From Chrysomallon squamiferum (taxonomy: Eukaryota; Mollusca; Gastropoda; Neomphalida; Peltospiridae), in NCBI GenBank assembly GCA_012295275.1, contig CM022679.1, positions 29,391,664 to 29,455,663 of the forward strand: DNA of 64,000 bases, read 5' to 3'. Numbering within the stretch: position 1 is the stretch's first letter; each line of letters opens with the position of its first letter. The position numbers were made by a program, and so were the translations under genes. The notes beneath the pieces were generated by a model. The model was not told where the DNA came from. It ran no database searches and saw only the letters and a program-made list of their open reading frames with translations. Below are positions 15,283 to 38,026 of this stretch, piece after piece.

Positions 15283-15311
15283 CAGAGACAGAGACAGAGA
15301 AAGAGAGAGAG

Positions 15312-15349
<38 letters not shown>

Positions 15350-15410
15350 TGTGTGTGTATGTGTAAGCATGTATATATCTGTTTGTGTATGTATGTATGT
15401 TCGTACGTAC

Positions 15411-15517
15411 CTATAAAACTATGCCAAGAATAATCTTTGAAAACTGAAAAGTCGAACTTCTTTTTCCTTCAGTCCAAAAAGCTACTTCTGTTAGCCGAAC
15501 AAGCCGATATTTATATA
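15411..15517 (-). promoter_or_regulatory. Locus C core promoter and 5'UTR exon
   Basis: TATATAAATA on the minus strand (15508-15517) precedes a leader containing the family motif TTTTTGGACTGAAG. The non-coding exon ends at 15411 with donor GTACGT (15405-15410). It is head-to-head with locus D, with about 2.5 kb between the TATA boxes. Confidence 0.62.
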
Positions 15518-16120
15518 CAATGAAAGATTAATAAATTATGAAAGCATGAAGTTCATCAACATTATTTAATTACCTTTTATACATAGAAAACTGAGTTTTA
15601 ACTAATTTGGTTTAAAAAGCAGTTAAGTATAACAAAAAAAAAAAAACACACACAAAAAAAAAAAAAAAAACACACACACAAAAGAAACCAACGACTAAAC
15701 AACAAGCAGATGTTTTCAGAAACTGTTTATCGAGAAGTAAAATGGGAATTAATTTATTAATTTTGACCATTTATTTTTAAGTGCTTAATTAATTAATCGT
15801 GTGAATGTTTAATTGGATTATTTCAATTTGGCGGAATCGCTAAAAGAAAACTTACTGATATGATGTTCTAATTGTAATGAACTGTTCCATATTACTTGGA
15901 AACCTATCGTCTTTAAATAATTTTAATAATAAGCTATCCATCTAAAAGTATTTATTATAAGATAAGATAAGATAATGCTTTGTTGACCACAAGGAATTGG
16001 TTTTCAATCACAGAGTTAGCTGTCACATATAGAACAAAATAACAAAACAAGAACAACATAAGGAAAAATTTACATTAGAGAGAGAGTAACAATAAATTAT
16101 ACAAAATTAAATACATTTAT

Positions 16121-16166
<46 letters not shown>

Positions 16167-16277
16167 ACACACACACACACACACCACACACACACACACA
16201 CATACATCGGTAAACATTAAGTCAACTCGAATCCCTAAAGATAAATTTAGAAAAATGATCTTTTTGTTTTAATTCTT

Positions 16278-16323
<46 letters not shown>

Positions 16324-18025
16324 CCCACACACACAGACACAAAAACACACACACACATGAAAAACAAAAGTTAAAGAAAACCTGCGACAGTAAACCACTT
16401 TACACTGTAGAGAGACGTTAAAAAGAACACTGAGTGAAATTAAATAATAACAAACACGTTATCATAAAAAGAAGATAGCTGACTAAATTCGTGAATGAGC
16501 TCATTAACTGTACATATAACAAAGCTGTGCTTATAAAACAGACAAATACTTATGTTTCGAACTGCTTGAGCTCATTAGCTGTACATATAACAAAGCTGTG
16601 CTTATAAAACAGACAAATACTTATGTTTCGAACTGCTTGAGCTCATTAGCTGTACATATAACAAAGCTGTGTTTATAAAACAGACAAATACTTATGTTTC
16701 GAACTGCTTGAGCTCATTAGCTGTACATATAACAAAGCTGTGCTTATAAAACAGACAAATACTTATGTTTCGAACTGCTTGAGCTCATTAACTGTACATA
16801 TAACAAAGCTGTGTTTATAAAACAGACAAATACTTATGTTTCGAACTGCTTGAGCTCATTATGTTATAACAAAGCTGTGTTTATAAAACAGACAAATACT
16901 TATGTTTCGAACTGCTTGAGCTCATTAGCTGTACATATAACAAAGCTGTGCTTATAAAACAGACAGATACTTATGTTTCGAACTGCTGGGAATTTCACCA
17001 AGTGAGACGGCGCCATCTTATTTTTGCAGTAATGTAAAATTCAGCTGCACCAGACAACCCTGGGAAAACAATTAATTAATTAACAATGTGGGAAAACGCG
17101 GGTATGGGGAGAGAGAGACGATTTTTCACAGTTTTGATCAAAGACAGTGAAACAGAAACAACACACTGAAGAAAATTAGCATATTTCATTATTAATTTAA
17201 TTAATATGCAAATAAGCTAAATATATTTAATCTAAACTGATAAATATGTAACAGTTATGTAATTATTACATTAATTTATATGCAAAAAAAAGTAAAGCAT
17301 ATTTAATTAAGGTTAATTAATATGCAAATAAGATAACTATATTTAATTAATAATATGCAAATAAGCTATGTTTAATTATTAGGTTAATTAATAATATGAA
17401 AATAAGGTAAACAGATGTTGTGATTAATCAGCTAAAATTAGCTCTCAGGACTGGATCTTGTTAACTGGAATAATGACGTTTGTCTATGGAAGACTGCGTA
17501 TTTAACATATTAATAAATGTGACCCCACACTGTTAAACGAGTGTTAAGGAACAGATTTATGCTACTAGAGTTAAACTGTATTTCAAAACTCTGCCGTGGA
17601 GTAAAGAAAGTGATTTATAAATTGTAATTGAACAGTGAAAAGAGAATTATCATGTTATAATTAATAGGTAAATCTATTTATAAGTAATTGTAATCATTTA
17701 TTTCTAACGGCTCTGTTAACAATGTGTAACTGTGTTTAGTCTGTTAAACACATTTGCTATATTAAACGAATTTGTAAAAACAATTCCAATGATAAATACA
17801 ACCTAAAACAAACAAACGATGAAACCAAAAAAAAAAAAAAAAAATAATAATGATCATTATTATTAATATGTTTTGTATAATTAGCACCACGTTCAGACTG
17901 TCAAACTCATTTGCATATTAAACGAATTTGTAAAAAAAATAATAATATTAATAAAAATCCGACGATAAACACAAACTAAGAAAGTCCAACAATAATAATA
18001 ATAAATCAGTTATTCATTTGCTCTG
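15518..18025. other. Divergent intergenic region between loci C and D
   Basis: Holds (CA)n tracts (16130-16340), the 71-bp satellite and a cluster of ATGCAAAT/TTAATTAA units at 17170-17420. It is the head-to-head junction of the two arms of the cluster. Confidence 0.7.
16497..16990 (+). repeat. 71-bp tandem satellite, seven copies
   Basis: Units start at GAGCTCATT positions 16497, 16568, 16639, 16710, 16781, 16852 and 16918 (one unit shortened by 5 bp). Differences are few, so expansion is recent. A single diverged unit is found inverted near 11340-11420. Confidence 0.93.
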
Positions 18026-18107
18026 TATAAATAGCATCACGTTCAGACCAAAAATCATACAAGTTCAAATTTGCTCTTTGGACTGAAGAAAAGAGAAAGC
18101 TTTGAAG
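18026..18107 (+). promoter_or_regulatory. Locus D core promoter and 5'UTR exon
   Basis: Canonical TATAAATA at 18026-18033, inferred start near 18057, non-coding exon ending at 18107 before donor GTATGT. The leader CTCTTTGGACTGAAGAAAAG is shared with E and F. Confidence 0.78.
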
Positions 18108-18275
18108 GTATGTCTTGATTTTATTCATGGTATGTGCCCACTTAAAATTATTATCTAACCATCTATCTATAAGCATACACGCATAGCCAGACATAAACAT
18201 TATAATTTTGACAGTTACGTGTATATTTTAATGCTGATAGTTACGTTTATATTTCAATATGTTTGTATTACAGAT

Positions 18276-20993
<2,718 letters not shown>

Positions 20994-21050
20994 GTTTCGA
21001 ACATCAACATGAAAACATCATTTTATTTCTAAAACTGAATGATGAATAAA

Positions 21051-23626
21051 ATATGATACTGAAAACATATCTTGTTGTTTGCTTTTCTTCTGTTTTTTTT
21101 TTTTTTTTTTTTTTTTTTATCTTCGATTCCTTTTCGTCTTTTGCATTGTAAAATGTGACAGAGTATTTCCGGTCTGGTGAGGACAAGAAACAACTTCCGG
21201 TTTTCTGGTCTTTAGACCAACTGGTAATTTTACCAGATGGCACGGCAGGCCATTTTCTGAGGGTCCTGTTAAGGGCGTTTTTGTCACACTGTTTTTAAAA
21301 ACAGTAAATTCATTTTCACGAATAATCGCTTTCGAAATTTTAAGTCTTATTAACCACATGCATCTCCAAATATTTTTGCGAAAAAAAGGTGTAAAATTTG
21401 CCTGACAAATTCGTCCAAGTGAGCTTAGCAGGTGAGCGAACATTTCAAAAATACATATCCTTTGGATAGATCATTTATTTAACTTTATTTCTGCCAGATT
21501 TCTGGAAATCTAACGTCGCGAACATGGTTTGTTCCGTGGCGGACGATGTTGAGCGCAGTTCTTTGTTATAGTAATGGACGTCGCTGTTTGAGGATACGTC
21601 AAGGAAATGCTGCCTTCTGATTGGTCGAGAGCGTTTTCAGCCATTTTTTTAGTTTTTGTTAATATTTCCTTTGGTTTCAACTAAATAAAAAAAAATGTTT
21701 ACTGTTCTCTCTTATACATTTTTAAGGAGATATAGGCATTTTTGTCACAGTTTTTTTCGTACTCTGGATCACAGTAACTGGCCAACTGACATAATAAAAC
21801 AATAGGAAAAAAACTGGAACATTTTCCAGCCTCTAAAATTGCCATAACTATGTTCAATTTTATAGACATTTAAAAAATTTGTTATTCAGTTTGTTTGTTT
21901 CTTAAGGATCTATCCAATTAAATCCAGGACATTTTCTGTTATCTTTGAGGTGAATGTTTTTTTTTTTTAACATACCAACAATTTGTGGTGAGGAAAAAAA
22001 TAAAATAAAACGAAAAATCTTTTTATCTGGAAATTCCACCATTTTTATTTTCAAATTAAGTGAAATTTGACAACAGAGCTGCACTAAGAAACACTTTAGG
22101 TAATATTAGTTAGTTTATAATGTTTAATACCTGGGGGCTTCAAACAGAGGATTTCTCATGGTCAAAATCAAAGAAAGATGAACATTTTTTATATTTATAG
22201 TTGTGGACTGTTTAAAAATTTGAACTTTGGTTTTATTTACTGTAATCGACAAGAAGCTGTCCAGTGAACTAAAACGTGTTGAACGTGTTAAACGAAATAG
22301 AAACAAAAACTGAAGTAAATTAGCATATTTAATTCTTAAGTTAATTAATATGCAAATAATGTAAGTATATTGAATCAAGTTGATAAATATGTAAACAATT
22401 AATATTAAATTTAATTATTACGTTAATTTATATGCAAATAATTTAAGCAAATTTAATTAAGGTTAATTAATATGCAAATAAGGTAAATATATTTGACTAT
22501 TAGATTAATTAATAATATGAAAATAAGACAAGCATATGTTGTCATTTTAATCAGCTAAAATCTGCTCTCTCGACACTTTATCTGGTTAACTGGAATAATG
22601 CGATTTGTCTACGTGAAGTAAATAAAGCAGTTTATAAATGCTAAGTGAACAGCAAAATGTTAATAATCAAGTTACCTTTAATTAAATAGGTAAATCTATA
22701 TGTAAGTAATTGTATTAATTAATTTTTTTGACGGCTCATTTAACAATATAATTGGCCAACTGACATAATAAAACAATAAGAAAAAACTGGAACATTTTCC
22801 AGAATCTAAAATTGCCATAACTCCTTCAATTTTCAAGACATTTCAAAATTTGTTATTCAGTTTGTTTGTTTCTTAAGGATCTATCCAATTAAACAGGACA
22901 TGTTCTGTTATCTTTGAGGTGAATGTTTTTTTTTAACGTACCAACAATTTGTGGTGAGGAAACAAAAAAAAAAAAAAACGAAAAAACAGAGCTGCACTAA
23001 GAAACACTTTAGGTAAAATTAGATAGTTTATAATGTTTGATTCCTGGGGGCTGCAAAGAAAGGATTTTTCATAATCGTAATCAAAGAAAGATGAAAATGA
23101 CTGTTTAAAAATGTGAGCATTGGTTTTATTTACTGTAATCGACAAGAAGCTGTCTAAAAGGTGTTGAACGTATTTTAAGTTAATTAATATGCAAATAAGG
23201 TAAGTATACTGAATCGAGTTGATAAATATGTAAACATGTCAGCGTATTTAATCATTATGTAAATTTATATGCAAATAGCGTAAGCATATTTAATTAAGGC
23301 TAATTAATATGCAAATAATGTCAGTATATTTAATTATTAGGTTAATATACGTTGTGGTTAATCAGCTAAAATCTGCACTGTCAGCACTTTATTTGGTTAA
23401 CTGGAAAAATGCGATTTGTCTACGTGAAGTAAATAAAGCAGTTTATAAATGCTAAGTGAAAAGTGAAATGTTAATTAATTAAATTAATTATAATTAATTA
23501 AATAGGTAAATCTATATATAAGTAACTGTAATAATTTAATTTTTTTCTCCAACGGCTCAGTAAACAATAATCACAATTTAACCCGCCCAACAATAAAATT
23601 AATAAATTAGTTATTCATTTGTTCTG
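21051..23626. other. Spacer between loci D and E
   Basis: 21140-21770 is unlike the other spacers (higher GC, CTTCCGG motifs). A ~185-bp segment occurs twice (about 21775-21965 and 22750-22930). Octamer-like units at 22320-22540 and 23165-23345. No gene found. Confidence 0.6.
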
Positions 23627-23708
23627 TATAAATAGCACCACGTTCAGACCAAAAATCATACAAGCTCAAACTTGCTCTTTGGACTGAAGAAAAGCGAAAA
23701 CACTGAAG
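23627..23708 (+). promoter_or_regulatory. Locus E core promoter and 5'UTR exon
   Basis: TATAAATA at 23627-23634; non-coding exon ends at 23708 before GTATGT. Nearly identical to the locus F promoter. Confidence 0.78.
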
Positions 23709-23809
23709 GTATGTATAGATTTTAGTCATTGTATATGTCAGCTTCAGAATTATTACCTAACCACCTATCTATCTGTCTATATACTACACGCAGACAGACA
23801 TAAACATTT

Positions 23810-24110
23810 TAATGTTGATATTACGTTTATATTTTAATGTTGACAGTTACGTTTATATTTTAATGTTGACAGTTACGTTTTTATTTTAATGTTGACAGTT
23901 ATGTTTATATTTTAATGTTGACAGTTACGTGTGTATTTTAATGCTGACAGTTACGTTTATATTTTAATGTTGACAGTTACGTTTATAATTTAATGTTGAC
24001 AGTTACGTGTGTATTTTAATGCTGACAGTTACGTGTGTATTTTAATGCTGACATGTACATTTTACTGTTGACGGGTACGTATGTATTTCAGTGTTGACAA
24101 TTACGTTTAT
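23810..24110 (+). repeat. 28-bp minisatellite, intron 1 of locus E
   Basis: About 11 copies of the unit (TGTTGACAGTTACGTTTATA type), ending just before the signal-peptide exon. Confidence 0.9.
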
Positions 24111-24139
24111 ATTTTCAATGTGTTGTTTGTATTACAGAT

Positions 24140-26631
<2,492 letters not shown>

Positions 26632-26688
26632 GTTTTGAAGATCAACATGAAAACATCATTTTATTTCTAAAACTGAATGATGAATAAA

Positions 26689-27927
26689 ATATGATCCTTA
26701 AAACGTATCATGTTGTTTGCTTTTCTTCTGTTTTTATCTTCATTTACTTTTCGTCTTTTCAAAACCAAAATGTTAAATGTTATGCTAACGACTGATATAA
26801 AAAATAATCGTAATCAATTAGATAAGCTTTTTTCTTCTTCTTCTTTTTTCCTTTTCGTTTTTTGAAAATCATACCTTATTTCACGAATGCATTTTTGTTA
26901 ATCAGAAAAATGTCAACAGATCTTCTTAAGTTAAAATTTTAAGTTCAAACCTGAAGTTTCAGTTCCTCAGACTTACTCTTTTTGTTCTTTTGTTGTTTTT
27001 TTGTTGATCGTCGGAGTGAGGTTGCAAAGCAGAGACAACTTTCAACCTTGTTTTAGAAGTTGAATATTTTCTTTACTCGGTTCACATTCATTGGTACGCT
27101 GTCATGCAAGGAACCAGCAATTTTTGACAGTTACGACTGTAATATTTCGAAAATCATCAAGATTGCAAACTCGAACATCTAGTATTTGAGATGGCCACTT
27201 TACTCAAATAACCAGTGACAGAAAATAATGTGTCAGTCGAGCGAGCCCATATCTATATACAATGAAAAATGAATACATTATGAGAGAGATGAAAGCTATT
27301 TTAAATATACATATAATTCGACTGACGAGATGATTTCTCATGGTCTAAATCAAAGAACGATGAAATTTTTTTGAATTACGGTCAAGGACTGTTTAAAAAT
27401 TTGAACTTTGGTTTTATTTACTGTAATCGACAAGAAGCTGTCTAGTGAACTAAAACGTGTTGAACGTGTTAAACGAAATAGAAACACACACTGAAATGAA
27501 TTAGCATATTTAATTTTTAAGTTAATTAATATGCAAGGAAGTTACGTATATTGAATCGAGTTGATAAATATTTAAATATTTAATTATAACATTAATTTAT
27601 ATGCAAATAGCGTAAGCATATTTAATTAAGGTAAATAAAGTTAGTATATTTAATTATTAGGTTTGTTAATAATAACATACGTTGTGATTAATCAACTAAA
27701 ACCTGCTCTGTCAGCCTTTTATCTGGTTAACTGGAATAATGCGATTTGTCTACGTGAAGTAAATAAAGCAGTTTATAAATGCTAAGTGAACACCGAAATG
27801 TTAATTAATTAAATAGGTAAATCTATATATGAGTAACTGTAATAATTTTATTTTTTTCCAACGGTTCAGTAAACAATTAACACAACCCCAACAATAAAAT
27901 TAATAAATTAGTTATTCATTTGTTCTG
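26689..27927. other. Spacer between loci E and F
   Basis: Contains BubR1 fragment copy 4 and octamer-like units at 27500-27680. Nearly repeated at 31450-32350. Confidence 0.65.
26977..27121 (-). pseudogene. BUB1B/BubR1 first-exon fragment, copy 4
   Basis: Minus-strand copy downstream of locus E. The start codon is ATT in place of ATG; SKENIQ is retained; the original-looking donor GTAAGT is intact at 26971-26976. Confidence 0.7.
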
Positions 27928-28009
27928 TATAAATAGCAGCACGTTCAGACCAAAAATCATACAAGCTCAAACTTGCTCTTTGGACTGAAGAAAAGCGAAA
28001 ACACTGAAG
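27928..28009 (+). promoter_or_regulatory. Locus F core promoter and 5'UTR exon
   Basis: TATAAATA at 27928-27935; non-coding exon ends at 28009 before GTATGT; leader almost identical to locus E. Confidence 0.78.
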
Positions 28010-28109
28010 GTATGTATAGATTTTAGTCATTGTATATGTCAGCTTCAGAATTATTACCTAACCACCTATCTATCTGTCTATATACTACACGCAGACAGAC
28101 ATAAACATT

Positions 28110-28770
28110 TTAATGTTGATATTACGTTTATATTTTAATGTTGACAGTTACGTTTATATTTTAATGTTGACAGTTACGTTTTTATTTTAATGTTGACAGT
28201 TATGTTTATATTTTAATGTTGACAGTTACGTGTGTATTTTAATGCCGACAGTTGCGTGTGTATTGTAATGCTGACAGTTACGAGTGTATTTTAATGTTGA
28301 CAGTTACGTGTGTATTTTAATGTTGACAGTTACGTGTGTATTTTAATGCCGACAGTTGCGTGTGTATTGTAATGCTGACAGTTACGTGTGTATTTTAATG
28401 TTGACTGTTACGTGTGTATTTTAATGCTGACAGTTGCCTGTGTATTTTAATGCTGACAGTTGCCTGTGTATTTTAATGCTGACAGTTACGTGTGTATTTT
28501 AATGCTGACAGTTACGTGTGTATTTTAATGCTGACAGTTGCCTGTGTATTTTAATGCTGACAGTTACGTGTGTATTTTAATGCTGACAGTTACGTGTGTA
28601 TTTTAATGCTGACAGTTGCCTGTGTATTTTAATGCTGACAGTTGCCTGTGTATTTTAATGCTGACATTTACGTGTGTATTTTAATGCTGACAGTTACGTG
28701 TGTATTTTAATGCTGACATGTACATTTTACAGTTGACGGGTACGTATTTATTTCAGTGTTGACAATTACG
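28110..28770 (+). repeat. 28-bp minisatellite, intron 1 of locus F
   Basis: About 23 copies; higher-order blocks of TTACGTG and TTGCCTG variants show expansion after the E/F duplication. Confidence 0.9.
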
Positions 28771-28804
28771 TTTATATTTTCAATGTGTTGTTTGTATTAC
28801 AGAT

Positions 28805-31392
<2,588 letters not shown>

Positions 31393-31449
31393 GTTTTGAA
31401 GATCAACATGAAAACATCATTTTATTTCTAAAACTGAATGATGAATAAA

Positions 31450-32794
31450 ATATGATCCTGAAAACATATCTTGTTGTTTGCTTTTCTTCTGTTTTTATCT
31501 TCCTTTACTTTTCGTCTTTTCAAAACCAAAATGTTAAATGTTATGCTAACGACTGATATAAAAAATAATCGTAATCAATTAGATAAGCTTTTTTCTTCTT
31601 CTTCTTTTTTCCTTTTCGTTTTTTGAAAATCATACCTTATTTCACGAATGAATTTTTGTTAATCAGAAAAATGTCAACAGATCTTCTTAAGTTAAAATTT
31701 TAAGTTCAAACCTGAAGTTTCAGTTCCTCAGACTTACTCTTTTTGTTCTTTTGTTGTTTTTTTGTTGATCGTCGGAGTGAGGTTGCAAAGCAGAATAAAC
31801 TTTCAACCTTGTTTTAGAAGTTGAATATTTTCTTTACTCGGTTCCCATTCATTGGTTCGCTGTTATGCAAGGAACCAGCAATTTTTGACAGTTACGACTG
31901 TAATATTTCGAAAATCATCAAGATTGCAAACTCGAACATCTAGTATTTGAGATGGCCACTTTACTCAAATAACCAGTGACAGAAAATAAAGTTTCAGTCG
32001 AGCGAGCCGATATCTATATACAATGAAAAATGAATACATTATGAGACAGATGAAAGCTATTTTAAATAGATACAAAAATTCGACTGAGAAAAGAGAAATG
32101 ATTTCTCAAGGTCTAAATCAAAGAAAGATGAAAATTTTTGAATTACTGTTAAGGACTGTTTAAAAATTAGAACTTTGGTTTTATTTACTGTAATCGACAA
32201 GAAGCTGTCTAAAAGGTGTTGAACGTGTTAAACGAAACAGAAATACACACTGAAGTAAATTAGCATATTAAATTATTACGTTAATTAATATGCAAATAAT
32301 GTAAGTATATTTAATTATTAGATTAATTAATAATATGCAAATAAGGTAAACAGATGTTGTGATTAATCAGCTAAGGTTAGCTCTCAGGACTGGATCTTGT
32401 TCACTGGAAAAATAAGGTTTGTCTATGGAAGACTGCGTATTTAACAAATTAATAAATGTGACCCCACACTGTTAAACGAGTGTTAAGGAACAGATTACAG
32501 AATCTGAACGATAAACATTTTCTGAATAACAAACATCCATAGCAATCACGTGACTGCTTCAAAGATAACATTTTGGAAAATTTAACAATCATGTGACTGA
32601 ATATTCTCCACGAAATATTTGTTGTCCTATGTTGTTTGACAGCCCTGAAAACCGAATTCACAGTCTATTAACATCCAGTACACAGAACTGATACTGAAGT
32701 AATTATGTCCAAAAGAAGTAAATAAAGCAATTTATAACTGCCAAGTAAACAGTAAAATGTGAATTATCATATTATAATTAAACACACACATACA

Positions 32795-32839
<45 letters not shown>

Positions 32840-33015
32840 AATTGTAATCATTTATTTTCAACGGCTCAGTTAACAATGTGTACACCTCTCTTTGAGGGTG
32901 GAACTGTCATTTACTATATTGAACGATTTTGCAAACAAAAATTCCAACAAACTAAAAAAAAAAAAAAAAAAAAAAAAATTAAAAATTAAAATAAATTAGT
33001 TAATTATTCGTTGTG
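31450..33015. other. Spacer between loci F and G
   Basis: BubR1 fragment copy 5, octamer-like units (32265-32345), a (CA)n tract (32795-32837) and a poly-A run. No gene found. Confidence 0.65.
31738..31882 (-). pseudogene. BUB1B/BubR1 first-exon fragment, copy 5
   Basis: Minus-strand copy downstream of locus F. ATG is replaced by ATT, SKENIQ is retained and the donor GTAAGT is intact. Confidence 0.7.
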
Positions 33016-33099
33016 CATAAATATCACTATGTTCAGGCAAAAAAATCATACATGTTTGAACTTACTCTTTAGACTGAAGAAAAGAGAAAATATTCGAAG
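33016..33099 (+). promoter_or_regulatory. Locus G core promoter and 5'UTR exon
   Basis: CATAAATA at 33016-33023 replaces TATAAATA. The conserved leader follows, with the non-coding exon ending at 33099 before GTATGT. A (TATC)n tract starts just inside intron 1. Confidence 0.68.
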
Positions 33100-33154
33100 G
33101 TATGTAATGATTTTATTCATGGCACAAATTATTACTTATCTATCTATCTATCTC

Positions 33155-33205
<51 letters not shown>

Positions 33206-33254
33206 CTCTGTCTATCTAAATATATGCATACACGCTTTGACAATAATGTATAAT

Positions 33255-33775
33255 TTTATTTCTGACAGTTACGTGTATATTTTAGTATTAACAGTTACTT
33301 GTCTGTTCTAATTTTGACAGTTACATTTATATTTTAATGTTAACATTTACGTTTATATTACGTGTATATTTTAATATTATCAGTTACGTGTATATTTTAA
33401 TATTGACAGTTACGTGTATAAACATTTTAATGCTGACAGTTATATGTATATTTTACTGTTGACAGTTATGTGAGTATTTTAATGTTGACAGTTACGTGTA
33501 TATTTTGATATTGACAGTTACGTGTATATTTTAATGTTGACGGTTACGTGTATATTTTAATATTATCAGTTACGTGTATAAACATTTTAATGCTGACAGT
33601 TATATGTATATTTTACTGTTGACTGTTATGTGAGTATTTTAATGTTGACTGTTATGGGAGTATTTTAATGTTGACAGTTACGTGTATAAACATTTTAATG
33701 TTGACAGTTATATGTATATTTTACTGTTGACTGTTATGTGAGTGTTTTAATGTTGACAGTTACCTGTATATTTTA
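33255..33775 (+). repeat. 28-bp minisatellite, intron 1 of locus G
   Basis: About 18 copies, some with inserted ATAAACA or with longer duplicated blocks. Confidence 0.88.
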
Positions 33776-33797
33776 ATGTATTGTTTATATCACAGGT

Positions 33798-35717
<1,920 letters not shown>

Positions 35718-35764
35718 AAACATCATTGAAAATTTGTTATTATTAAAACTGAATGATGAATAAA

Positions 35765-36507
35765 ATATGATCCTGAAAACATATCATGTTGTTTGCTTTT
35801 CTTCTTTTTTTTTTCTTTATCTTCGTTTCCTTTTCCAAACCAAAATGTTAAACGACTGACATAAAAAAAAAAAATAATCGTTATAAATTAGATAATCTTT
35901 TTTCTTTTTCTATTTTTTCCTTTTTTTTTTTTTTTTTTTTTTTTTGAAAATCATACCTTATTTCACGAATGCATTTTTGTTAATCAGAATTCATGATTTA
36001 AAAAAAAAAAATAAAAAAATAAAAACAAAGACAGAAATCTTACTTCCGCAGGTTGATTATAAAACATAGTATTATGAATAACGTCTACAGATCTTCTTAA
36101 ATTTTAAGTTAAAACATGAAGTTTCACTTCATCAGACTTACTCTTTCTGTTCTTTTCAGCTGTGAGTAAAGAACATTTTGGGTTTGTTTAGTTACTACAC
36201 GAAGCTCGCAAGCGAAGTAAACCGTGTGAAAGGAAACAAATTAGCATATTTCATTATTAAGTTAATTAATACGTAAAACGGGTAATTATTTTTAATTATT
36301 AGATTAATTAATAATATGCAAATAAAGCGAACACATGTTGTGATGGATCAGCTCAAATCTGTTCTGTCAGCACAGACTCTTCTTAACTGCAATAATGCAA
36401 ATTATAATATTATAATTAATTAAATAGGTAAATCTATCTATATATATATAAAAATTAATCAAATCATACTTAACTGCAAAATTAATCTAAACTCGATTTT
36501 CAAAACT

Positions 36508-36544
<37 letters not shown>

Positions 36545-36984
36545 TTTACTTTCTGAAATCGGCTAGGTGTTTAGTGTAGTAAAATGTATGAAGAAGTAAA
36601 ATAAAGTACGCACATTGTTGTGATTAATCAGCTAAAATTTGTTCTGTCGGCACTGAGCCGTGTTAAAAGGAATAGTAACAGTTTTCAGTGGAAGACCGCG
36701 TTTTGTTTTGATTGAACAGAAACAGGAAGCAGGCTGCACTGACGTCACACGAATTACAGCAGTTTGCATCGTTCAGATACCGTGAAGTGAATAAAACCTG
36801 CTACTAAATACTAAATGAACGCTGATTTATCATAATGAACGAAATATTTTAATTACGAAAATCTATTTCTCTCGATTCAGTTAGCACCATGTAAATTTAG
36901 GAAAATGTCGATCGATAAACTCAACCGGAATTTTTAACAATAACAAAGTACAATGAACTTTAAATTAGTTAATCATTTATTGTA
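35765..36984. other. Spacer between loci G and H
   Basis: Poly-T and poly-A runs, the BubR1 stub, octamer-like unit near 36310, and a (GT)n tract at 36510-36542. No gene found. Confidence 0.6.
36142..36160 (-). pseudogene. BUB1B/BubR1 first-exon fragment, copy 6 (stub)
   Basis: Only the last ~19 nt of the exon and its GTAAGT donor remain downstream of locus G. Confidence 0.4.
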
Positions 36985-37711
36985 CGTAAATAGCACCACT
37001 CCCAGACCAAATATCATACAAGTTCAAACTTCTGTTTGCCAACTTCAAAATATATACCTAACCATCTATCTGCCTATGCATATGCATACATGCATAGCTA
37101 CACATGAATATTATAATGTTGACAGTTACATGTATAATTTAATGTTCACAGTTGAGTGTATATTTCATCGTTGACACGTTTATATATTAATGCTGATGGT
37201 TACATGTATATTTTACTGTTGACAGTTACGTGAATATTTTAATGTTGACAGTTATGTGTATATTTTAATGTCGACAGTTACATGTATATTCTAATGTTGA
37301 CAGATACATGTATATTCTAATGTTGACGGTTATATGTATATTTTACTGTTGACGGTTACGTATGTATTTCAATGTTGACAGATACGTGTATATTTTAATG
37401 TTGACAGTTACATGTATATTCTAATGTTGACAGATACATGTATATTTTAATGTTGACAGTTATATGTATATTTTAATGTCGACAGTTTCATGTATATTCT
37501 AATGTTGACAGATACATGTATATTTTAATGTTGACAGTTATATGTATATTTTACTGTTGACGGTTACGTGTGTATTTCAACGTTGACAGATACGTGTATA
37601 TTTTAATGTGATGTTTACATTACAGATATGTCGACTGTAAGACCACCTCTCTGTCTTTATTTGTTATTAGAAATATATACTCGTATTTTTAAAGATTTAT
37701 ATGACGTTGTG
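36985..37711 (+). pseudogene. Locus H: decayed peptide-gene copy
   Basis: Promoter remnant CGTAAATA (36985-36992) and leader CAAGTTCAAACTT are present, but the end of the non-coding exon and its donor are deleted near 37035. The intron-1 minisatellite is well preserved (37105-37600), followed by TTACAG and an ATG (37628). The signal is degenerate (MSTVRPPLCLYLLL) and no CX3C or donor follows. No microexons are found downstream. Confidence 0.7.
37105..37600 (+). repeat. 28-bp minisatellite, intron 1 of locus H
   Basis: About 18 copies kept despite decay of the surrounding gene. Confidence 0.88.
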
Positions 37712-37935
37712 TCTTGATTATAAGTCAACATTATTAATTATCAGTTTTCGACATTTTTTTGTTAAGTTTTAAAAGCTTTCTTTCATTTTTATTTTAAATA
37801 GTTTTTTAAAAATAAAATAGTTTTTCACTTGTTTTTCACTTGGGGCTATGCGAGGTCAAGTTTATATTCCGTCACTGATCAGTTGAGTGAAAAGCAACAC
37901 AGGCGAAACAACCTGCTACTTTAGTGGCTTTCTTG

Positions 37936-37947
37936 TGCGCATGCGCG
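37936..37947 (+). promoter_or_regulatory. NRF1-like palindrome upstream of the BubR1 fragment
   Basis: TGCGCATGCGCG matches the NRF1 consensus and is one of the few CpG-dense spots in an AT-rich region. A CHR-like TTCGAA follows at 37997-38002. Both fit a captured housekeeping or cell-cycle promoter. Confidence 0.5.
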
Positions 37948-38026
37948 AAGCGGCCATTTCAAACACTCGATGTTCGAGTTTACCATCTTGTTGATTTTCG
38001 AAATATTACCGTCGTAGTTGTCAAAA

